A DNA stretch of 64,000 nucleotides, taken from NCBI RefSeq assembly GCF_018394335.1, contig NZ_CP074572.1:1364001-1428000 (forward strand). The letters are read 5' to 3'. The first letter of the stretch is position 1. Each line of letters starts with the position of its first letter. The notes beneath the pieces are model-generated. The model was not told where the DNA came from. It did no database searches and worked only from the letters and a program-made list of their open reading frames with translations. Made by a program: the position numbers and the translations under genes. Below are positions 1-9,087 of this stretch, in pieces. The stretch is from Shewanella dokdonensis (GTDB taxonomy: Bacteria; Pseudomonadota; Gammaproteobacteria; Enterobacterales; Shewanellaceae).

Positions 1-181
1 GGTTAGACCAAGTGTTGTACATTCGGTAAGTGAAGCCGATTGGCGGTGTGGTTCCCGCCATCACCCCTTCACCACCAAAGCCGTAGTGTGTGCCAGAAGT
101 GGCCGCCTGCGCCGCCCCTCCCGCCAGCCAACAGGCACTGCAAATCGCGATAGTCCAGAGACATTTGCTTGCTTTGTTCAC
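1..181 (-). CDS. Outer-membrane channel of the phenol-degradation (MetA/SphA) transporter family, 5' part only
   Basis: The first 60 codons of a minus-strand gene run off the left edge. A GTG start at 179-181 follows an AAGGA ribosome site at 9 bases. The product begins with a signal peptide (MNKASKC, a hydrophobic stretch, then AAQA) and continues with THYGFGGEGVMAGTTPP. The GxEGxMAGxxPP pattern is typical of the Phenol_MetA_deg/SphA family of outer-membrane beta-barrel proteins, which are often encoded beside aromatic-degradation genes. It lies downstream of the flavin reductase on the same strand and is probably in the same sigma-54-controlled operon. The substrate is not known. The family call rests on the N-terminus alone. 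Confidence 0.6.
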   Translation of the reverse strand, partial: MNKASKCLWTIAICSACWLAGGAAQAATSGTHYGFGGEGVMAGTTPPIGFTYRMYNTWSN

Positions 182-193
182 AATTCACCATCC

Positions 194-341
194 TTATTGT
201 TGGATTTTCCAGCCGGGAGGCAATAACGCCTCCCCGTTGGAGAAATGACATGCAACGCAAGCAACGGCCCCAGCCTGGTGCGATTTGAGGCACCCATAGC
301 AACCGGCACAGCGACCAAACTTGCGTGTTGATCATCGTCAT
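194..341 (-). CDS. Possible very small c-heme peptide (frame-disrupted)
   Basis: Between the reductase and the channel gene, an ATG at 341 has an AGGA site just before it. One minus-strand frame ends with ACVACHFSNGEALLPPGW and a stop at 194-196, and CVACH is a c-type heme attachment motif. Adding one T to the run in CAAGTTTGG and one G to the run in CTGGGGCC joins the ATG to the CVACH frame, giving a product of about 49 residues. No convincing signal peptide is seen, so covalent heme attachment is doubtful. It could instead be a remnant of a larger cytochrome or a chance reading. Confidence 0.25.
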
Positions 342-360
342 TCCTATTGCTATCAGTGAG

Positions 361-2077
361 TTAGACTTTCAGTGACGGTAATAACTTATCGATATCACCA
401 CCAGCGGCTTTGATCCCTGCCATGCGACCAAAGGTCACGCAGCGGCCATGACCAATTCCGGGGCAGATAGTTGGGTAGTCGTTGGCAAAGAATTCGCCTT
501 GGGCTGCCCCCACTACATACAAACCAGGAATATGTTGGTCGTTGGCATCTTTCACCAATAAGCTGCTGTCGGTACGCAAGCCACCACACATGGTCAGCAC
601 TGTGCTGATCAACTTGCCAGCGTAATATGGGGGTTTATCAATGGCAGTAAGCAGCTCCTTACGTTTGCCGTAATCCACATCGTTCTGTTGGCGATACAAC
701 TCGTTGTAACGTGCTACAGTTTTTTCAGTTGCGCCGCTGGCACGTGCATTTTTTGCGCAAGTTCATCAAGCGAATCGGCAACGAGCACTTTGCCCTGTCT
801 GATGTGTCCTTTCTGCACGTCAATTTCCATCTCTTTATTGAAACCTTGGCCCCAGGGTTGGAAGGTTTGCCCATAGAACAGGCCACCGGCCAGATTGTTA
901 TCAATCTGAGATTTCACTTGGTCAGCCCAACGACTGTCGTAGATAGTCCAGGCGATACCATCGGGTTGCATCTCTTTTGTACAGCTTTTGGATTGTGTAT
1001 TAACGTCTTCATTTTTGAAGCGCTGACCATTGGCATTCACATGCAGGAAGCCGTAACTGGCAGCACCGGCTTCCAGGTGAATAACGGCGGCATGGGGCTC
1101 ATGTTTCTGCATCGCGCCCCCACGTGCATCGCCTGGATCAAACCATCGCCGGTATTACATTTGTTCGGGAAGTAGATTTGCGCATCGGCCAGTAATGTTT
1201 CTGGTGAGTAGCGTTGGATCAGTTCACGGTTAGAAGCGTAGTCACCGGTGGCAATAATCACGTTCGGCGCGTTGAATTGAATGTAATGATCAGGGTTACC
1301 TGCAATCACCCCAGTCACTGGGCCACCCTCCTGTCGCAAAATCTGTACAGATGGGGTTTTATAATGGATTTTGACGCCTTTATCTTTGGCTTCAGCTTCC
1401 AAGGCTGGTACTAACACTATGTTACCTACACCTTCGGCATGGCCGTTGGCGTAAGTCATATCGGCACCTTTCTTGTAGAAAAAGTGTGTCACTGGATATT
1501 CGGTGTAGTCCGGGCCTTTGTAATAGCCTTCCCACATTGCCACATCTAGGCCACGGCGACGGGTGATATCGATCATCCAGTCCATAGCGGCGCCACTACG
1601 ATGGGCATATTCCCACAGCAATTTTTCGTCCAGACGACCTTGTGCCCATGCGATCCAGTCGCGGATCACTTGGCGATAATCGTTGTCGATATGCAGTTCT
1701 TTATGGAGCTTGCTATTAAAGGCGGCAATGTGACCACCGCGCGCGCCCCAGATGTTGTTTTTCTCAATAAGGTGCACATTAGCACCCTGTTCTGCGGCTG
1801 AAATCGCGGCTGCCAATCCGGCTAACCCGGCGCCAATTACCAGCACATCGGCATTAATCTTCTCTTTGATTTCACTCGCATTAATCGGTTTTTGCGGTTG
1901 TTCCCAACTCCATTTGTGTTCATCAGTTACCGGATCCCCAATCCGCTGATTTTCCGCTAGCGCACGTCCCGGCATCACCATCCCCACGACAGATACCGCT
2001 CCGGCAGCAACGGAACCTTTGATAAAGTCCCGCCGAGATACACCTGCATGTTCATGTTGTTCATTGTTGTCAGACAT
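361..2077 (-). CDS. Tat-exported FAD-dependent reductase (fumarate-reductase-like flavoprotein), two frameshifts
   Basis: About 572 residues after repair. The N-terminus has a twin-arginine signal (SRRDFIKG, a hydrophobic stretch, then GRALA), so the enzyme is exported folded. The FAD-binding glycine motif VIGAGLAGLAAAISAAEQG lies near residue 80. The C-terminus reads GLYVVGAAQGEFF ... PGIGHGRCVTFGRMAG, which is the FAD_binding_2 (fumarate reductase/ketosteroid dehydrogenase) end. No heme or FMN_bind domain is fused, unlike Shewanella flavocytochrome c. The PGIGHGR...TFGR ending resembles bacterial reductases that use unsaturated or aromatic electron acceptors. The frame breaks at 1117-1121 (C5 on the plus strand) and at 720-725 (T6), each repaired by one added base. 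SD AAGGAG precedes the ATG. The substrate is not predictable from sequence alone. Confidence 0.75.
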
Positions 2078-2140
2078 CTCAATGCTCCTTGTTATTTATT
2101 ACGCTTGAACACAGTTTGTACAAAACTGTCGTATGGCTCA

Positions 2141-2158
2141 TAGCATCGCCTATGCCAA
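2141..2158 (-). promoter_or_regulatory. Sigma-54 (-24/-12) promoter for the flavin reductase operon
   Basis: Read on the minus strand the site is TTGGCATAGGCGATGCTA. The GG and GC doublets are separated by exactly ten bases, and the site matches YTGGCACGRNNNTTGCW at most positions. It lies about 65 bases upstream of the reductase ATG and next to a gene for a sigma-54 activator. Transcription would start near 2128. Confidence 0.75.
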
Positions 2159-2219
2159 GCCATTAGAATCGATTAACACTTTGAGTTTTATGGTATTTTT
2201 AATGGTTCACTTATAGAGC

Positions 2220-2259
2220 ATTCTCTAATCTGAGAAATATTTTTCTCTGATTAGAGAAT
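2220..2259. promoter_or_regulatory. Large palindrome, probable upstream activator site of the divergent sigma-54 regulator
   Basis: The arms ATTCTCTAATCTGAGAAA (2220-2237) and TTTCTCTGATTAGAGAAT (2242-2259) are inverted repeats with one mismatch around a 4-base centre. The palindrome is centred about 110 bases upstream of the predicted sigma-54 start, the usual range for XylR/DmpR-type enhancer sites. It also lies 25 bases before the regulator's own ATG, which suggests autoregulation. Confidence 0.7.
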
Positions 2260-2283
2260 CACTTCTATGCGAGGAGTGAGGCG

Positions 2284-3915
2284 ATGGAAAACGATGGACT
2301 GAGTTTGAAAGAGATGCTGACCGTGTCTGATGAGAGCAATTCACTGCACTTTTTAGATCAACGGGTGATTGTGTTCGATCTCGCTTCGCTGGCATTGCTG
2401 CGTAAAGAGCTGATCGACACACTCGGGTTTCATGGTGCTTGTGCCATTTTAACGCGTTTTGGTTATGCCCATGGCTGGTGCACGGCCAAAATGCTGTCTC
2501 AAGAATTTCCTGATCTCGTCAAACAATCCCATGGTGGCGCCTTACTGCATCGACTCTTTGGTGAAGTGAACACCATCGAGCTGAAAATGAGCAATGGGAA
2601 TGACGATGAGCCGCTCTATGAATGTATCCTCAAAGATTCCTATGAAGCCGAGCAGCATCGGCTGCTGTATGGCAAAGCTGACGAACCTGCCTGCTGGACG
2701 TTAATGGGCTACGCCAGTGGTTATGAATCATTTAAGTTTGGCCGTGAAGTCTACTTCATCGAAGATAAATGCGTTGCCAAAGGCGACCCATACTGCCGCA
2801 TTCGCGGTAACTTTAAAGAAAAATGGGGCGACAAAATTAAGCCCTATCTGGAGTTCTATGCCATGAGCTCCGCCGATATCATGCTGCGGGATGTTTCAGA
2901 AAAACTGCGCGAAACCGAGCGCAAACTGAAACAACGCCAACGTCAGTTAGGCTTATTGAGTCGATTGAATGAAGATCATCACGGCATGTTTGTACGTAGC
3001 ACCGAGATGCAAAAGGTCATCGATATGGCCAAACGTGTTGCCCAAGTCGATTCCTCAGTATTGATTACCGGCGAAAGCGGTGTCGGCAAGGAACGCATCA
3101 GCCGTTATATTCACGAAGCCTCATGCCGTTCATTAGCACCGTTTATCACCATCAACTGCGCCGCCCTCACCGAAACCTTGCTGGAATCAGAACTCTTTGG
3201 GCACGCAAAAGGGGCATTTACCGACGCCAACCGAGATCGCCCTGGGCTGTTTGAAGAAGCCAATGGCGGCACGCTGTTTTTAGATGAGGTTGGCGAACTC
3301 AGCCCAGCCACTCAGGCCAAACTGCTGCGGGTATTGCAAGAAAAAGAAGTACGGCGCGTTGGTGAAAACCGCGCCCGCCACGTCAATGTGCGCTTACTGT
3401 CCGCCACTAACCGTGATCTGCTGCAAGAGGTGAAAAACGGCAACTTTCGCGAAGATCTTTACTACCGCTTAAAGGTAATTGAGGTAAAAGTGCCACCGCT
3501 GCGCCATCGCAGTGAAGATATTCTGCCGCTCGCAAACTTCTTTTTACGCATGTATTGCGAGCAGATGCAGCGAAAAATCAACGGCTTTAGCACCAAAGTG
3601 GCCTCCATGCTGTTGCACTATGCTTGGCCTGGCAATGTGCGCGAGTTACAAAATATGGTGGAGCGGGCGGTAGTGCTTTGCCCCAACAATCAGATTGACG
3701 CTGAAGACTTGCCGCCAGAACTGCTGTTACCGTTTGGCGATAATATGTCCGGTAACCACCTCAAGTCACTCGCCCAAGTGGAGCGCGAATACGTGGCGAA
3801 TGTGGTCACGGCAGTGGGAGGTGATAAACGGCTAGCCGCCGCCAAATTAGGTATTGGCTTTTCCACTTTATATAAAAAATTGCAGCAACATCAAGCGGCA
3901 AGAGAAACCGCCTAA
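2284..3915 (+). CDS. XylR/DmpR/MopR-type sigma-54-dependent activator
   Basis: 543 residues. An N-terminal XylR_N/V4R effector domain (about 20-175) is followed by a short linker, an AAA+ sigma-54 interaction domain (about 230-460) and a C-terminal Fis-type helix-turn-helix. Walker A is GESGVGKE, the sigma-54 contact loop is GAFTDA, and Walker B is [10 protein letters not shown]137, E160, C163 and C171 have the same spacing as the zinc ligands I recall for MopR (155, 178, 181, 189). H89 fits the phenol-contact histidine, but the tryptophan that packs on phenol appears to be L116. It therefore probably senses an aromatic or similar small molecule other than simple phenol. SD GAGGAG precedes the start. 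It is divergent from the reductase operon. Confidence 0.88.
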   Translation: MENDGLSLKEMLTVSDESNSLHFLDQRVIVFDLASLALLRKELIDTLGFHGACAILTRFGYAHGWCTAKMLSQEFPDLVKQSHGGALLHRLFGEVNTIELKMSNGNDDEPLYECILKDSYEAEQHRLLYGKADEPACWTLMGYASGYESFKFGREVYFIEDKCVAKGDPYCRIRGNFKEKWGDKIKPYLEFYAMSSADIMLRDVSEKLRETERKLKQRQRQLGLLSRLNEDHHGMFVRSTEMQKVIDMAKRVAQVDSSVLITGESGVGKERISRYIHEASCRSLAPFITINCAALTETLLESELFGHAKGAFTDANRDRPGLFEEANGGTLFLDEVGELSPATQAKLLRVLQEKEVRRVGENRARHVNVRLLSATNRDLLQEVKNGNFREDLYYRLKVIEVKVPPLRHRSEDILPLANFFLRMYCEQMQRKINGFSTKVASMLLHYAWPGNVRELQNMVERAVVLCPNNQIDAEDLPPELLLPFGDNMSGNHLKSLAQVEREYVANVVTAVGGDKRLAAAKLGIGFSTLYKKLQQHQAARETA

Positions 3916-3930
3916 ACGGCAGTCTAAACG

Positions 3931-3964
3931 CAGCCGCTGGCATAACTCAGCACACCAGCGGCTG
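3931..3964 (+). terminator. Stem-loop after the sigma-54 activator
   Basis: A perfect 10-bp stem CAGCCGCTGG/CCAGCGGCTG lies 16 bases past the regulator stop. The T tract is poor, so termination efficiency is uncertain. Confidence 0.5.
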
Positions 3965-4018
3965 TAGATAATTAGCCAATCAGTGAGTTACGGCGGAAAT
4001 CCATTTAGCCAATGGAAT

Positions 4019-4050
4019 AAAAAAACGGCCAACGCTATCAACGTTAGCCG
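4019..4050 (-). terminator. Rho-independent terminator of frdCAB
   Basis: On the minus strand the stem CGGCTAACG/CGTTGGCCG (one mismatch, 7-base loop) is followed by seven T. It sits 44 bases beyond the frdB stop. Confidence 0.75.
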
Positions 4051-4093
4051 CTGAGTTAAGCGCTATTACCGGGCATGTTACCCTATTGCGCGA

Positions 4094-4834
4094 TTAGGCA
4101 CGGTTAAGTGCAATCAGAGTCCCGGCCATTTTGCGGCGCAGATAGGCAATCTGCTGCATGTGTGGCAGATCTTTGGGGCAGTTGTCCTGACAACCGAGCA
4201 AGGTCATGCAACCAAATACGCCATCCTGAGTGCCAAGCACATGATAGAAGTCATCTGCCGTACGGGCATCGCGGCTATCCAGCTCAAAGCGGGCGATTTT
4301 CATCATGCCCACGGCACCAACAAAGGTGTCGCGCATCTGCGCAGTGGCACAGGCAGAAACACAGACACCGCACTCAACGCAGCGCTCCAGCTCGTACAAC
4401 TTGGCGGCTTCGTCCGGTTCCATCGGTTGTTCCAGATGGTGAATATCGGCTTGCTGCGCTTTGGGGTGCAGCCATAGTTTCAAACGCTCCGCCAACTCAC
4501 GCATAAATTTACCGGTATTAACCGACAAGTCGCCAATCAGTTCAAACCCCGGCAATGGCATCAGGGTAATCACTGCCTCCGGGTATTTGGCGGTTAAGGT
4601 ACGGCACGCCAGCGTAGGCAAGCCATTGATCACCATGGCACAACTGCCACATATGCCAGCGCGACAAACAAAATCAAACTGCAATGACGGGTCTTGTTCC
4701 GCCCGCAGCCGATTCAGCGCAATAAAAACCGTCATCCCTGGGGTTTCATCCAACTGATAATCCACCATTTTGGGGGCATCGCCAGGCAGTTGCGGATCGT
4801 AACGAAAGATCCTGAAAGTCAGACTACGGCTCAT
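4094..4834 (-). CDS. frdB: Fumarate reductase iron-sulfur subunit FrdB
   Basis: 246 residues. It carries electrons between the b-heme membrane subunit and the FAD subunit in quinol:fumarate reductase on the cytoplasmic side of the inner membrane. The [2Fe-2S] domain has CRAGICGSC plus a later cysteine (LACRTL). The C-terminal domain has CVECGVCVSAC and CMTLLGCQDNCP for the 4Fe-4S and 3Fe-4S clusters. The length and frdC-frdA-frdB order match the Wolinella succinogenes-type enzyme. The start overlaps the frdA stop by four bases, indicating translational coupling. The reading frame is intact. Confidence 0.93.
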   Translation of the reverse strand: MSRSLTFRIFRYDPQLPGDAPKMVDYQLDETPGMTVFIALNRLRAEQDPSLQFDFVCRAGICGSCAMVINGLPTLACRTLTAKYPEAVITLMPLPGFELIGDLSVNTGKFMRELAERLKLWLHPKAQQADIHHLEQPMEPDEAAKLYELERCVECGVCVSACATAQMRDTFVGAVGMMKIARFELDSRDARTADDFYHVLGTQDGVFGCMTLLGCQDNCPKDLPHMQQIAYLRRKMAGTLIALNRA

Positions 4835-6815
4835 GATTTTTCTCCGCGGGCTAAAAGCTCATGTAAACGCTGATTTTGTGGCTGTAGATGCTCGGGTAAC
4901 TCAAACGGCATCAGCGCCTGTTGTTTTTGTTGCCGGGAAGCATTGTCGCCCAATTGCTGCAAGATCTCGGCGATTTGCTGCTGCCGTTTGGCGGTATCGG
5001 GGTGTGCAATCGCGTTATCGGCACCATAACCGCGGTAACCTGGCGGTAGCTCCATCTGCATCACATCCAGTGCTTCATAGCTCAGGCTCGGTTCCAGTGC
5101 ATTGGCATCTGGCCAACTGGAGAGTGTGCGGCTGAGCCAGTCTTTATCGTTACGTTGCGGGTAATCTTCGCGGGCATGGGCGCCACGGCTTTCGGTGCGC
5201 GCTAAGGCACCACAAGCAACGGTGAGTGCGACCTTGAGCATACGCCGCACCCGCAGCGCTTCTGCGAGTTCAGGATTGGCGTGACGTTTTTTGCATTTGA
5301 GGCGAATATGCCGCGAGCGTGCCAGCAGTGCTTTCAATTCATCCACCGCGGTTTGCAGCTCTGGGCCATTACGGAAGATGCCCACATAATCCATCATGGT
5401 GCGCTGCATTTGCAGTTTCAAATCAAAGGCATCTTCGCCTTCGTCGGTGGCCAGTAGCGTGTCGATCTCCTGTTGCAGTTCGCCAGCAAACTGTTCCACT
5501 AACCGGGTGTCCAGCTGTAATTCCTCCTGCTCACAGAAGTCAGCAACATAGCTGCCGATAATCATGCCGCCAACCACGGTTTCTGCCAGTGAATTGCCCC
5601 CAGGCGGTTAAAGCCGTGCATATCCCAGCAAGCGGCTTCCCCACACTGAACAGCCCTTTGAGCTGTGGACTTTCACCGCTGGCTTTAGTACGAATGCCGC
5701 CCATGGAATAGTGCTGTGTTGGCCGTACCGGGATCCATTCATCGGCGGGATCGATACCGAGGAAGTTTTCACAGATCTCTTTGACTTCACGCAGGTTGGT
5801 TTCCACATGCTTACGCCCAAGCAAAGTGATATCCAGCCACAGATGCGGGCCGTACGGACTATCGACTCCCAAGCCTTTGCGCATATGTTCGGTCATGCGG
5901 CGCGATACCACATCACGTGAGGCCAGCTCTTTTTCTCTGGCTCATAATCTGGCATAAAACGGTGACCATTTTTGTCACGCAAAATACCGCCATCGCCACG
6001 GCAACCTTCGGTGGTGAGGATGCCTACCGGTACAATTGCGGTGGGATGGAACTGCACCGCTTCCATATTGCCCAGCGTGGCCACACCGGTTTCCAGCGCC
6101 AACGCCTGACCTATCCCTTCGCAAATAACCGCATTGGTAGAAACCTCATAGATACGGCCATAACCACCGGTGGCTATAGTGGTACATTTGGCAATATAAG
6201 CTCGCAGTTCCCCAGTGATCAGGCAACGAGCAATCACCCCATAACAGCGCTTGCCATCGTGAATGATTTTCAGCGCTTCTATGCGTTCATGCACCGGCAC
6301 ATCTAACGAGATGGCTTTGTTATCAACCGCATAAAGTAGTGAATGGCCAGTGCCATCGGCGGTGTAGCAGGTGCGCCATTTTTTGGTGCCGCCAAAATCA
6401 CGGGCGTTAATTAACCCGTGTGCCGCTTGGGCTTCTTCCAGCGTTACCCGTTCGGCATTGACTACCACCTGCCGCGGCCCCGCCGTCACTCGCGTCCAGG
6501 GCACGCCCCAGTTCGCCATCTGCCGCACCGCTTTGGGGGCACAATGGGCGAACATCCGAGCCACGTTTTGGTCACAGCCCCAGTCAGAGCCTTTTACTGT
6601 GTCCTGAAAATGAATGTCTTCGTTATCGCCATCGCCTTTAACGGTATTGCCCAGACTCGCCTGCATGCCCCTTGCGCGGCAGCCGAGTGCGAACGTTTCG
6701 GCGGAATTAACGACAGCACCAGCGTATCCAGTCCGCGTTGCTTGGCTTCAATCGCCACCCGCAACCCGGCCAGTCCAGCGCCCACCACCAGTGCATCGGT
6801 ATAAATGAGTTTCAC
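4831..6815 (-). CDS. frdA: Fumarate reductase flavoprotein subunit FrdA, four frameshifts
   Basis: About 660 residues once repaired. This catalytic subunit reduces fumarate to succinate. The N-terminal FAD motif [15 protein letters not shown] is followed by [10 protein letters not shown]43 of that motif equals the histidine that binds FAD covalently in Wolinella FrdA. SRDVVSRR contains the catalytic arginine region, and GFNRLGGNSLAE is the C-terminal FAD contact. The frame breaks at plus-strand runs 6668-6671 (C4), 5930-5934 (T5), 5639-5642 (C4) and 5597-5601 (C5). Adding one base at each restores a continuous, family-like protein. All four being real mutations in a gene whose partners are intact is unlikely. 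A 146-base gap separates it from frdC. Confidence 0.9.
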
Positions 6816-6961
6816 ACTCTCTCCTTTCGGGATTAATGAAATCCCACGCTCTGCTTATTTTTAATCCCGTTAGCACCCGCTAATCTGGGTAATCTTGTGG
6901 CTGTTGGGAAAAATCCTCCCGGCCGCGATTTGCGGCAGACAGCATCGGTCAGGTCAAATCA

Positions 6962-7684
6962 TCAAGGAATAAACGGTGTTACAGGCGTCGCAAGACCACT
7001 ACCAATCAACAGGTAAGCGGTAAGGCTGCAAAGCCCCAACACCAGCAGATAACCGATTAGGATCTTCGCCAGCAGCCGCAGCCCGTCTCGACGAAAACTC
7101 ACGCCCCATTTGAGAGCCAGCCGATAGAGCCCGAGCATGGCGTGAACCACCACCGCGGGCAGCAACAGGATATAAACCAGCCAGTAGTTGTCATGCCAAA
7201 CGCGCGCCGCAGACAGATGTGGGCCGATTTCAGGATTGGTAATCATGGTCACCAAGTGCATCGGCACCAGGAAAAACATCAAAAATCCAGTCACCATCTG
7301 CCAAAACCACAAGCGCGTATCCTGGTGGTTGAGCAAAAGATTATGATTACGCAGTGCCTGCCACTGCCGCCGCTGTGCCGGGAAACGTCTGAGTGCAGTC
7401 GCCGCATGTACCATCACCACCAGCAACATGAACACTGAAAACGTCTGCGTCAGCAACGACGAGCCGTGGCCGCTGCTGGTAAACCAACCGCCTTCCAGCA
7501 CATTCGCCACGCGATAAAACGCCGCTTTGCCCAGCAAGATAGAGGATTCAAAATGCAGGTGTGCCAGCAGAAACAAACCTAAGATAAGGCCGGAGCCACT
7601 CTGCAGTATGTCCGCGATGGCTGACCAGCGATGGCTTTGTGGATACCCCAACCATCTCTCACTGATACGATATTTAGTTAACAT
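6962..7684 (-). CDS. frdC: Fumarate reductase diheme cytochrome b subunit FrdC (Wolinella type)
   Basis: 240 residues with five predicted transmembrane helices. It anchors FrdAB and oxidises menaquinol. Histidines 44, 93, 143 and 181 match the four axial heme b ligands of Wolinella succinogenes FrdC (44, 93, 143, 182). E64 lies near the position of its quinol-site glutamate. This is the single-subunit diheme anchor, not the heme-less FrdC/FrdD pair of E. coli. It is the first gene of the minus-strand operon, divergent from prmA. Confidence 0.9.
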   Translation of the reverse strand: MLTKYRISERWLGYPQSHRWSAIADILQSGSGLILGLFLLAHLHFESSILLGKAAFYRVANVLEGGWFTSSGHGSSLLTQTFSVFMLLVVMVHAATALRRFPAQRRQWQALRNHNLLLNHQDTRLWFWQMVTGFLMFFLVPMHLVTMITNPEIGPHLSAARVWHDNYWLVYILLLPAVVVHAMLGLYRLALKWGVSFRRDGLRLLAKILIGYLLVLGLCSLTAYLLIGSGLATPVTPFIP

Positions 7685-8054
7685 AGTTATTAAAGTTATT
7701 TAAGGTCAGATCCGTGAGCGTACCAACATATCGCAACCCGCTTGCCTGGCCAATAGTGACAAGTGACTTTCGTGATCGTGTTCAATAATTCTGCAATACC
7801 AATCAGACATACATCACAAATACGGATTATCGCCACAGTGAATGGTAAGACCATTTAACCTATAATAATCAAACGCTTATTTGAATTTATCAGTCAAAAA
7901 CGTAACTCAGATACCAATTTCAGGCATTTTATTGGCAACTTTTGAAAGCCAGTTTCACTTTTACTTCATCCAACTTGCGTGATATCGGCTAGCAAGGCGG
8001 CAAGCCCTTGCCTTACAATACGCGGGTTTATTTCTAGCCAAAGAGAAGCCTTAC
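7685..8054. promoter_or_regulatory. Divergent frdC/prmA intergenic region with a possible CRP-type site
   Basis: 370 bases without a gene. On the minus strand 7803-7818 reads TGTGATGTATGTCTGA, which fits TGTGA-N6-TCACA at 8 of 10 positions. Its centre is about 125 bases before frdC. Crp is a known regulator of anaerobic respiration in Shewanella, so control of frd is plausible but the site is weak. A TACAAT -10-like element lies at 8014-8019 before prmA. A clear FNR palindrome was not seen. Confidence 0.35.
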
Positions 8055-8942
8055 ATGCCCTGGATCCAGCTACGTATCCACAGCAACAGTGAACATGCTG
8101 AAGCACTGAGCGACCTGCTGATGGAACTCGGCAGTGTGTCGATTACCTTCGAAGACGGTAAAGACACGCCCATATTTGAACCCAAACTGGGTGAAACACC
8201 ATTGTGGGCCGACACGGTTGTTGTCGCCTTGTTTGATGCCGGTACTGACCTCACGCCAGTGGTAGCCGAGTTGCAGCAACTGCCGTTTCTGCAACAACAG
8301 TTCAACTACAAAATCGAACAGATCGAAGACAAAGACTGGGTACGGGAATGGATGGATAACTTTCATCCCATCCAGTTTGGTCAACGGTTGTGGATCTGCC
8401 CCAGTTGGCGCGAGATCCCAGATCCGAATGCGGTTAATGTGATCCTTGACCCAGGGCTAGCTTTTGGTACTGGCACCCACCCTACCACCGCCTTGTGTCT
8501 GCAATGGCTAGACAGCCTGGAACTGCAAGATAAGGAAGTGATCGACTTTGGTTGTGGCTCCGGTATTCTCGCCGTTGCCGCCCTGAAACTCGGCGCTAAA
8601 TCGGCTATTGGTATCGATATCGATTATCAAGCCATCGACGCCTCCCGCGACAATGCCACCCGCAATCAGGTGATAGACCGGCTTAGCCTGTACTTGCCGC
8701 AAGATCAGCCACAAGGCATTCAAGCCGATGTGTTAGTGGCCAACATTCTCGCCGGGCCACTGCGGGAACTGGCACCACAAATTGCATCGCTGGTTAAGCC
8801 TGGAGGCAAGCTAGCGTTATCAGGTTTGCTTAATGAACAAGCCGAAGAACTCCGCGAAATCTACAGCGAGTGGTTTACCATGGACGCCGCTGCTCACAAA
8901 GAAGACTGGAGCCGCTTGACAGGAGTACGCAAATCGCTGTAA
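8055..8942 (+). CDS. prmA: Ribosomal protein L11 methyltransferase PrmA
   Basis: 295 residues, the usual family length. It trimethylates amino groups of ribosomal protein L11 using S-adenosylmethionine in the cytosol. An N-terminal substrate-recognition domain (about 1-60) is followed by a Rossmann methyltransferase domain. The SAM motif I is [20 protein letters not shown], and [11 protein letters not shown] is the N-I-L active-site motif. [14 protein letters not shown] is a PrmA signature. It is intact and lies upstream of dusB-fis in the usual order. Confidence 0.95.
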   Translation: MPWIQLRIHSNSEHAEALSDLLMELGSVSITFEDGKDTPIFEPKLGETPLWADTVVVALFDAGTDLTPVVAELQQLPFLQQQFNYKIEQIEDKDWVREWMDNFHPIQFGQRLWICPSWREIPDPNAVNVILDPGLAFGTGTHPTTALCLQWLDSLELQDKEVIDFGCGSGILAVAALKLGAKSAIGIDIDYQAIDASRDNATRNQVIDRLSLYLPQDQPQGIQADVLVANILAGPLRELAPQIASLVKPGGKLALSGLLNEQAEELREIYSEWFTMDAAAHKEDWSRLTGVRKSL

Positions 8943-9025
8943 TAGGCCGCCAAGGCACGCCAGCACTGACTTCGAAGGATCTAAAAGTCAAGAAAAAAGT
9001 TTTGCTTTAGGTTATTTATTGACCT

Positions 9026-9053
9026 TTTCATGGCTAGCAAAAAGGCGTACTAT
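9026..9053 (+). promoter_or_regulatory. Probable dusB-fis promoter with GC-rich discriminator
   Basis: A TACTAT -10 (9048-9053) is followed directly by GGCGCCCC, a GC-rich discriminator typical of stringently controlled promoters such as fis. The -35 is weak (TTTCAT at 9026-9031, 16-base spacer). Expression of the pair would be expected to follow growth rate. Confidence 0.5.
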
Positions 9054-9087
9054 GGCGCCCCTTTGAAGCGCTAGGTGAAACCGCGAA

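Noticed and set aside
69..341. A 90-residue minus-strand open frame read as a gene
   Set aside because: It overlaps the start of the channel gene in another frame, has no domain, and its CxxC-like text is better explained by the shifted CVACH frame.
4108..4757. Open frames on the plus strand opposite frdB
   Set aside because: They are antisense shadows of a well-supported gene with no ribosome sites or recognisable products.
4831..6815. frdA as a true pseudogene
   Set aside because: All four breaks are one-base losses in homopolymers and the same defect affects many other genes in the window, so error is the simpler explanation.
7880..7895. FNR-like TTGAATTTATCA before frdC
   Set aside because: The half-sites are one base too close and poorly matched.
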